Shown in pieces: positions 10,515-20,390 of a DNA stretch of 64,000 bases. The stretch lies in the NCBI RefSeq assembly GCF_016907695.1, contig NZ_JAFBCK010000001.1, forward strand, positions 6,870,001 to 6,934,000, given 5' to 3'. The notes beneath the pieces were generated by a model that saw only the letters and a list, made by a program, of their open reading frames with translations, searched no databases and was not told the origin of the DNA. Every line of letters starts with the position of its first letter. The first letter of the stretch is position 1. Source of the stretch: Actinokineospora baliensis. GTDB taxonomy: Bacteria > Actinomycetota > Actinomycetes > Mycobacteriales > Pseudonocardiaceae. The translations under genes and the position numbers were made by a program.

Positions 10515-11162
10515 TCAGCTGTCGGTTGTGCGCCCGCGGCCACGGCCCCCACGGACCATGTCCACGAACAGGCGGTGCACCCGCGCGTCACCGGTCAGCT
10601 CGGGGTGGAACGAGGTGGCCAGCACGGTGCCCTGCCGAACGGCGACGATCCTACCGGCGGCGGCTCCGGCGGCGGGGGTGTCGGGCACCCTGGCCAGGAC
10701 CTCGACGGTCGGCCCGCAGGACTCTACCCAGGGCGCCCGGATGAACACCGCGTGCACCGGCCCGCCGTCGACCCCGGTGACCTGGAGGTCCTCCTCGAAC
10801 GAGTCGACCTGCCTGCCGAAGGCGTTGCGCCGGACGATGACGTCGAGCGCGCGGAGCTGGTGCTGGTCGGGCCGGGCGTCGAGGGCCTTCTCGGCGAGCA
10901 GGATCAGCCCGGCGCAGGAGCCGTAGGCGGGCATCCCGGCGGCGAGGCGCTCGCGCAGCGGGTCGAGCAGCTCGAAGGTCTCCAGCAGCCGGGAGATGGT
11001 GGTGGACTCGCCGCCGGGCAGCACGAGGCCGTCGACCTCGGCGAGCTCGCGCTGCCTGCGGACGGTGATCACGTCGGCGCCACCGGCTTCGAGCGCGGCG
11101 GCGTGCTCGCGGACATCGCCCTGCAGGGCCAGGACGCCGATGAGCGGACGATCTGCGGACAC
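10515..11162 (-). CDS. pdxT: Pyridoxal 5'-phosphate synthase glutaminase subunit PdxT
   Basis: Hydrolyses glutamine and channels ammonia to PdxS for PLP synthesis. The class I glutamine amidotransferase triad is visible: nucleophile Cys in [10 protein letters not shown] and the His/Glu pair in SFHPELTGD, together with LPGGEST. 215 aa from the GTG at 11162; slightly longer than the usual 190-200 because of a basic C-terminus ([12 protein letters not shown]). In most genomes it is next to pdxS; here azlCD and a regulator separate them. Confidence 0.95.
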   Translation of the reverse strand: MSADRPLIGVLALQGDVREHAAALEAGGADVITVRRQRELAEVDGLVLPGGESTTISRLLETFELLDPLRERLAAGMPAYGSCAGLILLAEKALDARPDQHQLRALDVIVRRNAFGRQVDSFEEDLQVTGVDGGPVHAVFIRAPWVESCGPTVEVLARVPDTPAAGAAAGRIVAVRQGTVLATSFHPELTGDARVHRLFVDMVRGGRGRGRTTDS

Positions 11163-11215
11163 GGTGTGGGTCCTCCCTCTGGTGACCAGGGTAAACAGCC
11201 CGGTCGGGGGGTGGT

Positions 11216-11524
11216 TCAGGCCACCCCGACCAGGCGGAGCACTGCGGTGGTCGCCGCGGCGGCGACCACGACGACGACGAACGGGGCCTTGCGCCAGGCC
11301 AGCAGGCCGCCGACGGCGACCCCGGCGGGCAGCGCCCACCCGGCGAACGCGGGCCCCTTGGTGAGCGTGCTGGTGGCGACCAGGGCCACCAGCAGGACGA
11401 TGGCCGCGGTGGACAGCAGCTCCTTCACCCGTTCGGGCAGGTGCAGCCGGTCGCGCAGCACGGTCCCGCTGACCCGGAAGGCGAAGGTGCCCAGGGCGAG
11501 CACCAGGATCGGCACGATGGTCAT
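11216..11524 (-). CDS. azlD: Branched-chain amino acid transport protein AzlD
   Basis: 102-aa small membrane protein with about four hydrophobic segments and the conserved [11 protein letters not shown] near the N-terminus. It works with AzlC as a two-part exporter of branched-chain amino acids or analogues. ATG start overlaps the azlC stop by 4 bp. Confidence 0.9.
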   Translation of the reverse strand: MTIVPILVLALGTFAFRVSGTVLRDRLHLPERVKELLSTAAIVLLVALVATSTLTKGPAFAGWALPAGVAVGGLLAWRKAPFVVVVVAAAATTAVLRLVGVA

Positions 11525-12210
11525 GCCGCCACCTCCCGGTCAGCGCCGCGGCGGGGCACGGCCAGCAGCCCGAGCAGGGCCAGCAGCACGGGGACGCCCG
11601 GCGGCAGGAACGGCGTGGTGGCCAGCGCGATCGCCGCGCCGAGCAGGGCGGGCCGCAGCTTGCCCGCGTCCTTGAGGGCCGGGAGGACCAGGGCGAGCAT
11701 CACGGCGGGGAACACCGCGTCCAGGCCGAGGGCGTTGGGATCCTCGATCAGGGTCCCGGCCAGCGAGCCGCCGAGCACGCCCAGGTTCCACGCCACGAAC
11801 AGCGACGCCCCGCAGGCCCAGTAGGCGGCGCGGGCGCGCACCGGGTCCTTCTGGGCCATGGCGAAGGCCACGGACTCGTCGACCAGCAGGTGGCTGCCCA
11901 GCAGCCTGGCGGGCCAACTCCGGCCGATGACCTCGCCGACCGCCAGGCCGAACGGCAGGTGCCGGGAGTTGAGCACCAGTCCCCCGACGACCGCCGCGAC
12001 CGGTCCGCCACCGGCCGCGACCACGCCGACCGCCATGTACTGCGAGCCGCCCGCGAAGACCAGCACCGACATCACCACCGGCACCCACAGCGGGTTCCCG
12101 GCGGCGACCGCGATCGCCCCGAAGGAGGCCCCGTTGACGGCCGCGGCCAGGGCGATGGCCAGCACGCCCCGCCACAGCGCGGCATCCAGGGTTCGCCATA
12201 TCGAACGCAT
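11521..12210 (-). CDS. azlC: Branched-chain amino acid transport protein AzlC
   Basis: 229-aa polytopic membrane protein with the AzlC signatures [31 protein letters not shown] and [14 protein letters not shown]. Forms an export pair with AzlD, encoded directly downstream. Codons 2-7 contain one of the palindromes of the divergent operator region (12191-12206), so a bound repressor would sit on the translation start. Transcribed divergently from the XRE-cupin regulator at 12284. Confidence 0.92.
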   Translation of the reverse strand: MRSIWRTLDAALWRGVLAIALAAAVNGASFGAIAVAAGNPLWVPVVMSVLVFAGGSQYMAVGVVAAGGGPVAAVVGGLVLNSRHLPFGLAVGEVIGRSWPARLLGSHLLVDESVAFAMAQKDPVRARAAYWACGASLFVAWNLGVLGGSLAGTLIEDPNALGLDAVFPAVMLALVLPALKDAGKLRPALLGAAIALATTPFLPPGVPVLLALLGLLAVPRRGADREVAA

Positions 12211-12275
12211 GGTCCAGTAGCATGAACACCTCGGGTGCGTTCGTCAAGGGAAACGCATTGTTCGTCATACCGAAC
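12191..12275. promoter_or_regulatory. Palindromic operators between azlC and its XRE-cupin regulator
   Basis: Two 16-bp palindromes share the form GTTCG-N6-CGAAC: GTTCGCCATATCGAAC at 12191-12206 and GTTCGTCATACCGAAC at 12260-12275. A third, imperfect copy (GTTCGTCAAGGGAAAC) lies at 12239-12254, 21 bp (two helical turns) from the second. They cover the azlC start and the region just upstream of the regulator start at 12284. This suggests binding by the XRE-cupin protein with autoregulation. The binding itself is inference; the repeats are visible. Confidence 0.6.
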
Positions 12276-12283
12276 GGAGAGCC

Positions 12284-12844
12284 GTGGCAGAGCAGCGCGG
12301 AGCACCGCTGGAGGTCATCGCCCGGTCGCTGCGCCGGGAGCGCGAGCGGGTCGGGCTCTCGCTCAGCGAGCTGGCCAAGCGCGCGGGCGTGGCCAAGTCG
12401 ACGCTCTCGCAGCTGGAGTCCGGCTCCGGCAACCCCAGCGTGGAGACGCTGTGGGCGCTGAGCGTGGCGCTCGACGTGCCCTTCAGCAGGCTCGTCGAAC
12501 CGCCGCAGCCCAGGGTCCAGGTGATCCGGGCCGGTGAGGGCCCCGCGGTGTTCTCCGAGCGGGCGAACTACGTCGCCACGCTGCTGGCGTCCTGCCCGCC
12601 GCACGCCCGCCGCGACATCTACCTGATCACCGCGGAACCGGGCAGCAGGCGGGCGTCGGAACCGCACTCCCCCGGCGTGGTCGAGCACGTGGTGCTGTGC
12701 TCGGGCCGGGCGCTGATCGGGCTGACCGACGACCCGGTCACCGTCGACCCCGGCGACTACCTGTCCTACCCCGGCGACCTGCCGCACGTGTTCGAGGCGC
12801 TGGCCCCGGGCACGGTGGCGTGCATGGTCTCCGAGCACGTCTGA
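12284..12844 (+). CDS. XRE-family regulator with C-terminal cupin, probable azlCD regulator
   Basis: 186 aa from a GTG with CGGAGA upstream. Residues about 10-65 form a helix-turn-helix (LSLSELAKRAGVAKSTLSQLE), and residues 100-186 form a cupin barrel (VVEHVVLCSGRALIG, VDPGDYLSYPGDLPHVFEAL) expected to sense a small ligand. Divergent from azlCD with shared palindromes, so the likely job is ligand-responsive control of amino acid export. The classical Bacillus AzlB is an Lrp-type protein, but XRE-cupin regulators are frequent beside azlCD in actinobacteria. Confidence 0.88.
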   Translation: MAEQRGAPLEVIARSLRRERERVGLSLSELAKRAGVAKSTLSQLESGSGNPSVETLWALSVALDVPFSRLVEPPQPRVQVIRAGEGPAVFSERANYVATLLASCPPHARRDIYLITAEPGSRRASEPHSPGVVEHVVLCSGRALIGLTDDPVTVDPGDYLSYPGDLPHVFEALAPGTVACMVSEHV

Positions 12845-12858
12845 GCGGGCGGGTGGGC

Positions 12859-12885
12859 GCTGGACCGGGCCGGGCCCGGTCCAGC
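12859..12885. terminator. GC-rich hairpin between the XRE-cupin gene and pdxS
   Basis: A perfect 13-bp inverted repeat (GCTGGACCGGGCC and its complement around a single G) lies between two convergent genes. No T-run follows, as is usual in high-GC actinomycetes. Likely a bidirectional terminator. Confidence 0.65.
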
Positions 12886-12896
12886 ACACCCCCCGG

Positions 12897-13811
12897 TCAC
12901 CAGCCGCGCTCGGCCAGCCGGTGCGGCTCGGCGATGCCCTCGACGTTGATGCCGACCATGGCCTCGCCCAGACCCCGGCTGACCTTGGCGACCACGTCCG
13001 GGTCGTCGTGGAAGGTGGTGGCCTTGACGATGGCCTCGGCCCGCTGCTCGGGGTTGCCGGACTTGAAGATGCCGGAGCCGACGAACACGCCCTCGGCGCC
13101 CAGCTGCATCATCATCGCCGCGTCCGCCGGGGTGGCGATGCCGCCCGCGGTGAACAGCACGACCGGCAGCTTGCCGGTGCGGGCCACCTCGGCCACCAGG
13201 TCGTAGGGCGCCTGCAGCTCCTTGGCCGCGACGTAGAGCTCGTCGGCGGGCAGCGACGACAGCCGCTTGATCTCGCCGCGGATCTTGCGCATGTGGGTGG
13301 TGGCGTTGGAGACGTCGCCGGTGCCCGCCTCGCCCTTGGAGCGGATCATCGCCGCGCCCTCGGTGATCCGGCGCAGCGCCTCGCCCAGGTTCGTCGCGCC
13401 GCAGACGAAGGGCACGGTGAAGGCCCACTTGTCGATGTGGTTGGCGTAGTCGGCCGGGGTGAGCACCTCGGACTCGTCGATGTAGTCCACGCCCAGCGAC
13501 TGCAGGACCTGGGCCTCGACGAAGTGCCCGATGCGGGCCTTGGCCATGACCGGGATGGAGACGGCCTCGATGATGCCGTCGATCAGGTCCGGGTCGCTCA
13601 TCCTGGCGACGCCGCCCTGGGTGCGGATGTCGGCGGGGACGCGCTCGAGCGCCATCACCGCGACCGCGCCCGCGTTCTCGGCGATCTTGGCCTGGGCGGC
13701 GTCGACCACGTCCATGATCACGCCGCCCTTGAGCATCTCGGCCATGCCGCGCTTGACCCGGGTGGTGCCGGTCTCGGGGGTGGTGCTGGCGTTCTGCGTG
13801 GCTTCGGGCAC
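12897..13811 (-). CDS. pdxS: Pyridoxal 5'-phosphate synthase subunit PdxS
   Basis: Condenses ribose 5-phosphate, glyceraldehyde 3-phosphate and ammonia to PLP in a dodecameric complex with PdxT. The 304-aa TIM barrel shows [31 protein letters not shown] (Lys for imine chemistry), and [21 protein letters not shown] split across the phosphate-binding loop. The GTG start at 13811 gives the expected length. A longer frame upstream (to about 14048) is not supported because it runs into the promoter region of the divergent gene. Confidence 0.96.
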   Translation of the reverse strand: MPEATQNASTTPETGTTRVKRGMAEMLKGGVIMDVVDAAQAKIAENAGAVAVMALERVPADIRTQGGVARMSDPDLIDGIIEAVSIPVMAKARIGHFVEAQVLQSLGVDYIDESEVLTPADYANHIDKWAFTVPFVCGATNLGEALRRITEGAAMIRSKGEAGTGDVSNATTHMRKIRGEIKRLSSLPADELYVAAKELQAPYDLVAEVARTGKLPVVLFTAGGIATPADAAMMMQLGAEGVFVGSGIFKSGNPEQRAEAIVKATTFHDDPDVVAKVSRGLGEAMVGINVEGIAEPHRLAERGW

Positions 13812-14037
13812 GGTGCGGCCTTTCGGGTCGAGTCGGCGCGCCGGGGAGGGCGCTGACCACAGGCTACGTCCCAGGTGGTCCGATCGGGGCGGCCAATCGA
13901 GGGCTATCTCGGCAGACCACTTCCGGCGCGGGGTTGTCCACCCGCCGATATCGGTGTGAGATCGAACACACGGGCGGGTCCGCCCGGTCAGCCAAGGGGG
14001 AGCCCCGGCGGCTTCCCGACCGAGGGAGGTGGGCGCC

Positions 14038-16137
14038 GTGGGGTCCAAGCACTCCGAGCACGGTCAACCCGAGTCCGGCGTCGCGGTCAGCGACCCGGCG
14101 CGGGTGCGCAACATCGTGCTGGTCGGGCCGTCCGGGTCCGGGAAGACGACGCTGGCCGAGGCGCTGCTGGCCGCCGCGGGTGTGCTCAGCAGGGCCGGGT
14201 CGGTCACCGAGGGGACGACGGTGTGCGACCACGACCCGGCCGCGGTGCGCCAGCAGCGGTCGGTGGGGCTGTCGGTGGCGCCGCTGCTGCACGACGGGGT
14301 GAAGGTGAACCTGATCGACACCCCCGGGTACGCGGACTTCGTCGGCGAGCTGCGGGCGGGTCTGCGCGCCGCCGACGCGGCGCTGTTCGTGGTCAGCGCC
14401 GCGGAGGGGGTGGACGCGGCGACCACGGCGCTGTGGGCGGAGTGCGCCGCGGTGGGCATGCCCCGGGCGCTGGTGATCGCCCGGCTCGACCACGCCAGGG
14501 CCGATTTCACCGCCGAGCTGGCCGCCTGTCGGGCGGCGTTCGGCGCCACCGTGCTGCCGGTGTACCTGCCGACCGCCGACGGCCTGCTCGGCCTGATCAC
14601 CCAGCGGCGGATCACCGGTGCCGACGCGGTGGACGCGAACGCCGAGGAGGTCGCCGAGATGGCGGCGGCGCGGGCGGAGCTGCTGGAGGGGATCATCGCC
14701 GAGAGCGAGGACGAGACCCTCATGGACCGCTACCTGGCGGGTGAGGAGATCGACCCGACGACGATCGTCGCGGACCTGGAGACGGCGGTCGCGCGGGGGT
14801 CCTTCCACCCGGTGTTCCCGGTCTGCGCGGGTACAGGTCTCGGGCTCTCGGCACTGCTGGATGCGCTGACCAGGGCTTTCCCGTCACCGCTCGAGCACCC
14901 GCTGCCCGAGGTGACCGATCCGGGTGGCCGCGCGCACGCCGCGCTGAGCGCCGATCCGGACGGTCCGCTGGTCGCCGAGGTGGTGCGCACCGCGGTGGAC
15001 TCCTACGTCGGTCGGGTGTCGCTGGTCCGGGTGTTCTCCGGGACGTTGCGGCCGGAGCGGGCGGTGCACGTGTCCGGCCACGGCCTGGCCGACCGCGGCC
15101 ACGAGGACCACGACGCCGACGAGCGGGTGGCGCACATCTATTCGCCGCTGGGAGCAGCGCTGCGCGAAGTGCCTTACTGCGTCGCCGGTGACCTCTGCGC
15201 GCTGACCAAGGTTGGGTCCGCGGAGACCGGGGACACTGTGTCGGCGCCTGAAGACCCGGTGCTGATGGCGCCATGGGCGATGCCAGAGCCACTGCTCCCC
15301 GTCGCGGTGACGGCTAAGACCCGCAGCGACGAAGACGTGTTGGCGCGCAACCTGTCCAGGCTTGTCGCCGGTGACCCAACGCTGCGGTTGGAGCGCAACG
15401 CCGAGACACACCAAATGGTGCTGTGGTGCATGGGTGAGGCGCACGCGGACGTGGTGCTCGACCGGCTGCGCGCCGGTGGTGCCGAGGTGGCGACAGAGCC
15501 GGTGCGGGTGTCGCTGCGGGAGACGTTCGCTGCACCCGCGCGCGGGCACGGGCGGCACGTGAAGCAGTCCGGTGGGCACGGCCAGTACGCGGTGTGCGAC
15601 ATCGAGGTCGAGCCGCTGCCCACCGGGTCGGGCTTCGAGTTCGTGGACCGCGTCGTGGGCGGCTCGGTCCCCCACCAGTTCATCGGCAGCGTCGAGAAGG
15701 GTGTGCGCGCCCAACTGGAACGCGGCCTGCAGGACGGCCACCCCGTCGTCGACATCCGGGTCACCCTCACCGACGGCAAGGCCCACAGCGTCGACTCCTC
15801 CGACGCCGCCTTCCAGACCGCGGGATCCCTCGCCCTGCGCGACGCCGCCGAGAAGGCCAGGATCTCCCTGCTCGAACCGGTCGACGAGGTCACCATCACC
15901 ATCCCGGACGAGCACCTGGGCTCGGTGCTGGGCGACCTGTCCGCCCGCCGCGGCAGAGTCCTCGGCACCACTACCGACGCAAACGGCAAGACAACGATCC
16001 AGGCCGAGATCCCCGCCGCGACCCTCTTGCGCTACGCGATCGACCTGCGGTCCCTGACCTCCGGCGCGGGCACCTTCACCCGCGAGTTCAGCCGGTTCGA
16101 CCCCCTGCCCAGCGCGCTCGCCTCGCAGTACGCCTGA
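14038..16137 (+). CDS. EF-G-like GTPase (EF-G2 / FusA2 type)
   Basis: 699 aa with the five-domain plan of elongation factor G. G1 is [11 protein letters not shown] and G3 is [14 protein letters not shown]. The G4 motif that normally reads NKxD is ARLD here ([12 protein letters not shown]), so nucleotide specificity or rate may differ. C-terminal domains IV and V are present ([29 protein letters not shown]). Actinobacterial EF-G2 paralogues are reported to bind GTP but not to support translocation; the true fusA would be elsewhere. GTG at 14038 is chosen because GAGGGAGG sits 7-14 nt upstream. Its stop directly abuts that of the convergent Nudix gene (TGATCA). Confidence 0.9.
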   Translation: MGSKHSEHGQPESGVAVSDPARVRNIVLVGPSGSGKTTLAEALLAAAGVLSRAGSVTEGTTVCDHDPAAVRQQRSVGLSVAPLLHDGVKVNLIDTPGYADFVGELRAGLRAADAALFVVSAAEGVDAATTALWAECAAVGMPRALVIARLDHARADFTAELAACRAAFGATVLPVYLPTADGLLGLITQRRITGADAVDANAEEVAEMAAARAELLEGIIAESEDETLMDRYLAGEEIDPTTIVADLETAVARGSFHPVFPVCAGTGLGLSALLDALTRAFPSPLEHPLPEVTDPGGRAHAALSADPDGPLVAEVVRTAVDSYVGRVSLVRVFSGTLRPERAVHVSGHGLADRGHEDHDADERVAHIYSPLGAALREVPYCVAGDLCALTKVGSAETGDTVSAPEDPVLMAPWAMPEPLLPVAVTAKTRSDEDVLARNLSRLVAGDPTLRLERNAETHQMVLWCMGEAHADVVLDRLRAGGAEVATEPVRVSLRETFAAPARGHGRHVKQSGGHGQYAVCDIEVEPLPTGSGFEFVDRVVGGSVPHQFIGSVEKGVRAQLERGLQDGHPVVDIRVTLTDGKAHSVDSSDAAFQTAGSLALRDAAEKARISLLEPVDEVTITIPDEHLGSVLGDLSARRGRVLGTTTDANGKTTIQAEIPAATLLRYAIDLRSLTSGAGTFTREFSRFDPLPSALASQYA

Positions 16138-17103
16138 TCAGCGCACGGTGCGCAGGGTCCCGTCCCAGGTCCGCAGGTCCGCCAGGAGTTCGGCCAGTTG
16201 CCCGGGGTAGACGGTGTCGCCGGTGGTCCGCAGGTCCGGTTCGGACCACCAGCGGTGTTCGGCGATGGTGGCCGCCTCCAGCTCGGTGAACCCCGAGGTG
16301 TCCACTGTGGAGCCTTCGGGGACGTGCGCGAGGTAGAACCACTCCTCGCCGTCGTAGCTGCGGCCGCCGAAGCTGAACGCGACCCGGCGCCGCCACACGG
16401 GACCGGCGAGCGAGTCGGGCGGCAGCGCCATCCCGGTTTCTTCGCGCAGCTCCCGCAGTGCCGCCGACCGCAGGTCCTCCCCCGGTTCCACGCCGCCGCC
16501 GGGGGTGAACCAGTAGTGCTCATCGGCCCTGGCCGGGTCGTGCCCGTGGAAGAGCAGGACTTGGCCGTCGGCGTTGAGGAGCACCACCCGGGCGGCGGGA
16601 CGCGGCACGTCCTCGGTGAGCGAGGGTTCCGCGATCTCCAGGTACTCCGGGGTGGGTGCGGTGCCCGCCAGCTTGAACCAGCGGACCGGGCGGCGGCGGC
16701 GCAACGCCAGGGTGTCGCGGACGGCGTCGCCGTGGACCCGGCGGGCGATCACCACCCGGTGTTCGGCGTCGCCGAGTTCGGCGACGAGGGTGAGCGGCAG
16801 ACCGCGGCGGTCCACGGCGGCGAGTTCCCTGGTCAGGGCGTTCTCGGCGGGTTCGCGGTCGGGGCGGGCGGCGCGCTCGGCGCGGTCGGCCAGCACCCGG
16901 AGCCGGTCGCCGGGGGTCGGGTCGATGCCGCCGGACACCGCGCGCGCGACCACCGCCCGCCTGGCGAGCGCCGCGTCCAGAGCGGCCCAGGCGGCGTCGG
17001 TGCGCACGTGCAGCCGGTCGAGCCGGTTGGCCACCCCGACCAGCCAGATGCCGACGAGCACCAGCAGCGCCATGCCCGCCAACAACACCAGCCAGGTGGT
17101 CAT
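16138..17103 (-). CDS. Membrane-anchored Nudix hydrolase downstream of pimA
   Basis: 321 aa: an N-terminal transmembrane helix (residues 4-26) and a helical LemA-like stretch to about 60, then a Nudix domain in the C-terminal half with a complete Nudix box, GGVEPGEDLRSAALRELREETG taken in two parts around residues 210-232. Nudix enzymes cleave nucleoside diphosphate derivatives; the substrate is unknown. The ATG overlaps the pimA stop (ATGA). The same gene follows pimA in mycobacteria (Rv2609c), so a link to mannoside or lipid precursor metabolism is plausible but unproven. Confidence 0.85.
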   Translation of the reverse strand: MTTWLVLLAGMALLVLVGIWLVGVANRLDRLHVRTDAAWAALDAALARRAVVARAVSGGIDPTPGDRLRVLADRAERAARPDREPAENALTRELAAVDRRGLPLTLVAELGDAEHRVVIARRVHGDAVRDTLALRRRRPVRWFKLAGTAPTPEYLEIAEPSLTEDVPRPAARVVLLNADGQVLLFHGHDPARADEHYWFTPGGGVEPGEDLRSAALRELREETGMALPPDSLAGPVWRRRVAFSFGGRSYDGEEWFYLAHVPEGSTVDTSGFTELEAATIAEHRWWSEPDLRTTGDTVYPGQLAELLADLRTWDGTLRTVR

Positions 17104-18230
17104 GGCACCTCCCCCACCGCGCGTGGGACCGCGGCGACCGCCTGTTCGTAGACCCGCAGAACCTGAGCGGCGACAACGGACCAGTCGTAGTTCGCGACCC
17201 GGCGCTCCCCCTCTGCGACCAGGGTGGCGCGGTGCCGCGCGTCGGCCAGCACCGCGCGCAGCCCGTCGGCGAGACCGGTGGGGTCGCCCACGGGGGTCAG
17301 CACGCCCGCGCGGCCGTCGTCGAGCACCCGGCGGAACGCGTCGAGGTCGCTGGCCACCACCGCGGCGCCCGCGGACATGGCCTCGGTCAGGATGATCCCG
17401 AAGCTCTCGCCGCCGAGGTTGGGCGCGCAGTAGACGTCCACGCTGCTGAGCATGCGGGCCTTCTCGACGTCGTCCACCTGCCCGAGCAAGTCGATCCGCG
17501 GCGCGACGCGGGGCCCGGCCGCCCGGAGCAGGTCGGCCTCGTCACCGCGCCCCACAACGAGAAGCCGCAGGTCCGGGTGGTCGTCGACGAGCCGGTCCAC
17601 GGCGTCGAGCAGGACAGGCATGCCCTTGCGGGGTTCGTCGTAGCGGCCGACGAACCCGATGGTGCCGCCCGCCCGGGGGTAACCGGGCAGCGGTTCGGCG
17701 TCGCGGAAGAAGTCGACGTCAACGCCGTTGGGGATCTCGACCGCGTCGCCGCCGAGGTGTTCCACCTGGACCCGCCTGGCCAACGCCGACACGGCGATCC
17801 GCGCGGTGATCTTCTCCAGGAACGGCTGCAGCACAGCTTGGAAGGCGCTGAGCGTGCGCGAGCGCGGCGTGGAGGTGTGGAACGTGGCGACGATAGGTCC
17901 GTCGGCGACCATAAGAGCCAACATGGACAGACTGGGCGCAGTGGGCTCGTGTAGGTGCAAGACGTCGAAGTCGTGCTCGCGGACCCAGCGACGCACTCGC
18001 GCGTAAGAGACCGGCCCGAACGACAGGCGCGCTACGGAACCGTTGTAGGGAATGCCAAGCGCTTTGCCCGCGGGGCGCACGTAGTCCGGTAGCGGAGTGT
18101 CCTCATCGGCCGGGGCGAGCACATCGACGTCGTGGCCGAGCCCGCGCAAGGCCTTGGCCAGGTCCAGGACGTGCGCCTGTACCCCGCCGGGAACGTCGAG
18201 GGAATACGGGCAGACGATGCCGACCTTCAT
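17100..18230 (-). CDS. pimA: Phosphatidyl-myo-inositol alpha-mannosyltransferase PimA
   Basis: GT4 glycosyltransferase that moves mannose from GDP-mannose to phosphatidylinositol, the first step of PIM, LM and LAM synthesis at the inner face of the membrane. 376 aa: GVQAHVLDLAKALRGLGHDV, HLHEPTAPS, FVGRYDEPRKGMPVLLDAV and the nucleotide-binding APNLGGESFGIILTEAMSAG. Part of the pgsA-patA-pimA-Nudix run. Confidence 0.95.
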   Translation of the reverse strand: MKVGIVCPYSLDVPGGVQAHVLDLAKALRGLGHDVDVLAPADEDTPLPDYVRPAGKALGIPYNGSVARLSFGPVSYARVRRWVREHDFDVLHLHEPTAPSLSMLALMVADGPIVATFHTSTPRSRTLSAFQAVLQPFLEKITARIAVSALARRVQVEHLGGDAVEIPNGVDVDFFRDAEPLPGYPRAGGTIGFVGRYDEPRKGMPVLLDAVDRLVDDHPDLRLLVVGRGDEADLLRAAGPRVAPRIDLLGQVDDVEKARMLSSVDVYCAPNLGGESFGIILTEAMSAGAAVVASDLDAFRRVLDDGRAGVLTPVGDPTGLADGLRAVLADARHRATLVAEGERRVANYDWSVVAAQVLRVYEQAVAAVPRAVGEVP

Positions 18231-18246
18231 CGGTGTCCCCGCCCGC

Positions 18247-19185
18247 TCACCGACGGCGTCCTCGGGGCGCGTCCTCCACCGCCAACTCCCGCTGCCCTTG
18301 TTCGGTCAGGTCGGAGATCCACAGCTTCTGCAGCATGTGCCAGTCGGCGGGGTGCGCCGCGATGTCGGCGGCTAAGACGTCCGCGAGTGCTTGCGTGGCG
18401 GCCGGGACCCCTCGCACACCGTCCACCTTGACCGGTGGGTGCATCCGCAGCCCCCAGCCGTGGTCGGTGAACCAGCAGCCGACGGGGATAAGAGGTGCGC
18501 CGGTGCGCGCAGCGAGGTAGGCGGGGCCACCTGGCATCCGGGTCTTCTCGCCGAAGAAGTTGACCGGGATGCCCGCGGGGGTCAGATCACGGTCCGCGAG
18601 TAGGCAGATCAGCTTGTTCTGGCGCAGTCGTTCGACCAACACGGCGGCCGGGTTCTTGTCGCCGCCGGTCGCGGGGATGATCTCGAAGCCGAGGGACTCC
18701 CGGTAGTTGACGAACCGGTTATAGAGGGATTCCGGCTTGAGGCGTTCCGCGACGGTGGTGAACTTGCCGTGCTCGCGCGCCATCCAGACGCCTGCGGCAT
18801 CCCAGTTGCCCGAGTGCGCCAGAGCCATGACCGCGCCATTGCCCTCGGCGAGCGCGGCGACGATGTACTCGTTGCCGGTCATAGTGGCGCCGATCTCCGC
18901 GTGCAGGGCCGCGTGATCCATTGTGGGTAGGCGGAACGCCTCCATCCAGTACCGCGCGTAAGAGCGCAGAGACTGCCTCACGAGGTCGTCCAACTCCGCG
19001 GGCCCTGCCTTGGGCACTACGCGCGCGAGGTTGGCCCTTAGTTGCCGCGCACCCGGCCCCTCCCTGCGAGCAGCGAGGTCGGCGGCCCCACGGAAGAGCC
19101 CGGCCGCGACCCCCTCAGGCAAAGTCCGAACCAACCGCCAGCCCGCGCCATAGCCGAAGTCGGCAAGGCGCTCACCCCAGCTCAT
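18247..19185 (-). CDS. patA: Phosphatidylinositol mannoside acyltransferase (PatA-type)
   Basis: 312 aa, LpxL/HtrB-family acyltransferase that acylates the mannose of PIM. The HX4D catalytic motif is visible as HSGNWD, with LLADRDLTPAGIPVNFFG and GAPLIPVGCWF downstream. No strong transmembrane helix; probably a peripheral membrane enzyme. The first 14 bp overlap the pgsA 3' end, and pimA starts 16 bp after its stop. Confidence 0.93.
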   Translation of the reverse strand: MSWGERLADFGYGAGWRLVRTLPEGVAAGLFRGAADLAARREGPGARQLRANLARVVPKAGPAELDDLVRQSLRSYARYWMEAFRLPTMDHAALHAEIGATMTGNEYIVAALAEGNGAVMALAHSGNWDAAGVWMAREHGKFTTVAERLKPESLYNRFVNYRESLGFEIIPATGGDKNPAAVLVERLRQNKLICLLADRDLTPAGIPVNFFGEKTRMPGGPAYLAARTGAPLIPVGCWFTDHGWGLRMHPPVKVDGVRGVPAATQALADVLAADIAAHPADWHMLQKLWISDLTEQGQRELAVEDAPRGRRR

Positions 19186-19801
19186 GGGCCTTCTCCTCCG
19201 TGCGCTCCAAGGCGCTGCGGCGCACCGCGAGCAGACGCTGCCCCACGGTGATCACGCACCCCACGGCGAGCAGCCACAGCGCGACCTCCAGCGCGTAAGG
19301 CACACCGAAGCCGGTGAGCCCGGCGCCGACTAGGGTGATGATCAACCGTTCCGCCCGCTCCACCAGACCGCCGTCGGCGTCGAGGCCGCTGGCCTCCGCG
19401 CGCGCCTTGACGTAAGAGATCACCTGGGCCAAGACGAGGCAGATGAGGGCGGCGATGGCAGTGGTCCGGTCACCGATGTCGAACAGGTACCAGGTGATGC
19501 CGCAGAAGAGGGCGCCGTCGACCAGGCGGTCACAAGTGGCGTCGAGCACCGCGCCGTAGCGCGTGCCGCCCCCCAGGGCGCGCGCCATCGCGCCGTCCAA
19601 GAGGTCGAACATGGCGAAGCCCCAGACCACGAAGGTCCCGGCGAGCAGGTGCCCGGTGGGGAACAGCCACAACGCGCCCGCGATGGCAGCGGCGGTGCCG
19701 AGGAGGGTGACGGCGTTCGGCGTGAGGCCGAGGCGGACCAACCGCGCCCCGATCGGATCGGTGACGCGGGAGACGGAGGCACGGGCGAAGATGTTGAGCA
19801 T
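19172..19801 (-). CDS. pgsA: Phosphatidylinositol phosphate synthase (CDP-alcohol phosphatidyltransferase)
   Basis: Makes phosphatidylinositol phosphate from CDP-diacylglycerol and inositol phosphate. 209 aa with about six membrane helices and a complete family motif D-x2-DG-x2-AR-x8-G-x3-D-x3-D (from FDLLDGAMAR to GAVLDATCDR, about residues 66-92). Heads the PIM operon. Gene order with patA and pimA is the evidence for the inositol rather than glycerol acceptor. Confidence 0.93.
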   Translation of the reverse strand: MLNIFARASVSRVTDPIGARLVRLGLTPNAVTLLGTAAAIAGALWLFPTGHLLAGTFVVWGFAMFDLLDGAMARALGGGTRYGAVLDATCDRLVDGALFCGITWYLFDIGDRTTAIAALICLVLAQVISYVKARAEASGLDADGGLVERAERLIITLVGAGLTGFGVPYALEVALWLLAVGCVITVGQRLLAVRRSALERTEEKAHELG

Positions 19802-19886
19802 GGGGCTGTGAGACGCACCTAACCGCGGGACGACCTGGCCCGGGCAGCGTAACCGCCGCCGGTCCCCGCCGGTGCGCCCGGGCTGG

Positions 19887-20375
19887 TCAGCCCAGCTCCC
19901 GACCGACGGGCAAGGTCTTCTCCGGGTCTATGGCTTCGAGGATCGCGACGCTGATGGCGCCGAGGGCCTGGACCTGCTCGGGTGTGAGCCGGTCGAAGAC
20001 CGCTTCACGGACCGTGGTCACGTGGCCGGGCGCGGCTGCCTCCAGCACGGCGAAACCGGCGTCGGTGAGGACCGCGAAGGATCCGCGCTTGTCGGTCGGG
20101 CACTCCTGCCGCTCGACCCAGCCGTGGGCCTCCAGCCGGGCCACCGCGTGCGAGAGCCTGCTGCGACTCGACCCGCGCAACCCGGCCAACTCGCTCATCC
20201 GCAGCGCGCGGCCGGGCGCGTGGGACAGCACGACCAGGATCTCGTAGTAGGTGTAGGGCATCGAGGAGTCGCGCTGCAGCTGGCGGTCCATGTGCTCGCC
20301 GAGCGCGCCGAACATGGTCACGAACGTCCGCCACACCTCGAGTTCGGCCGCGGAGAGCCACCGGGTGTCGTCCAT
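19887..20375 (-). CDS. MarR-family transcriptional regulator
   Basis: 162 aa with the winged-helix core of MarR proteins: LRMSELAGLRGSSRSRLSHAV as recognition region and RQECPTDKRGSFAVLTDAG as the wing. The N-terminal segment resembles actinobacterial members (WRTFVTMFGALGEHMDRQL). Divergent from yceI; two matching palindromes in the 84-bp gap indicate autoregulation and control of yceI. Ligand unknown. Confidence 0.92.
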   Translation of the reverse strand: MDDTRWLSAAELEVWRTFVTMFGALGEHMDRQLQRDSSMPYTYYEILVVLSHAPGRALRMSELAGLRGSSRSRLSHAVARLEAHGWVERQECPTDKRGSFAVLTDAGFAVLEAAAPGHVTTVREAVFDRLTPEQVQALGAISVAILEAIDPEKTLPVGRELG

Positions 20376-20390
20376 GCCACCAGACTACTG

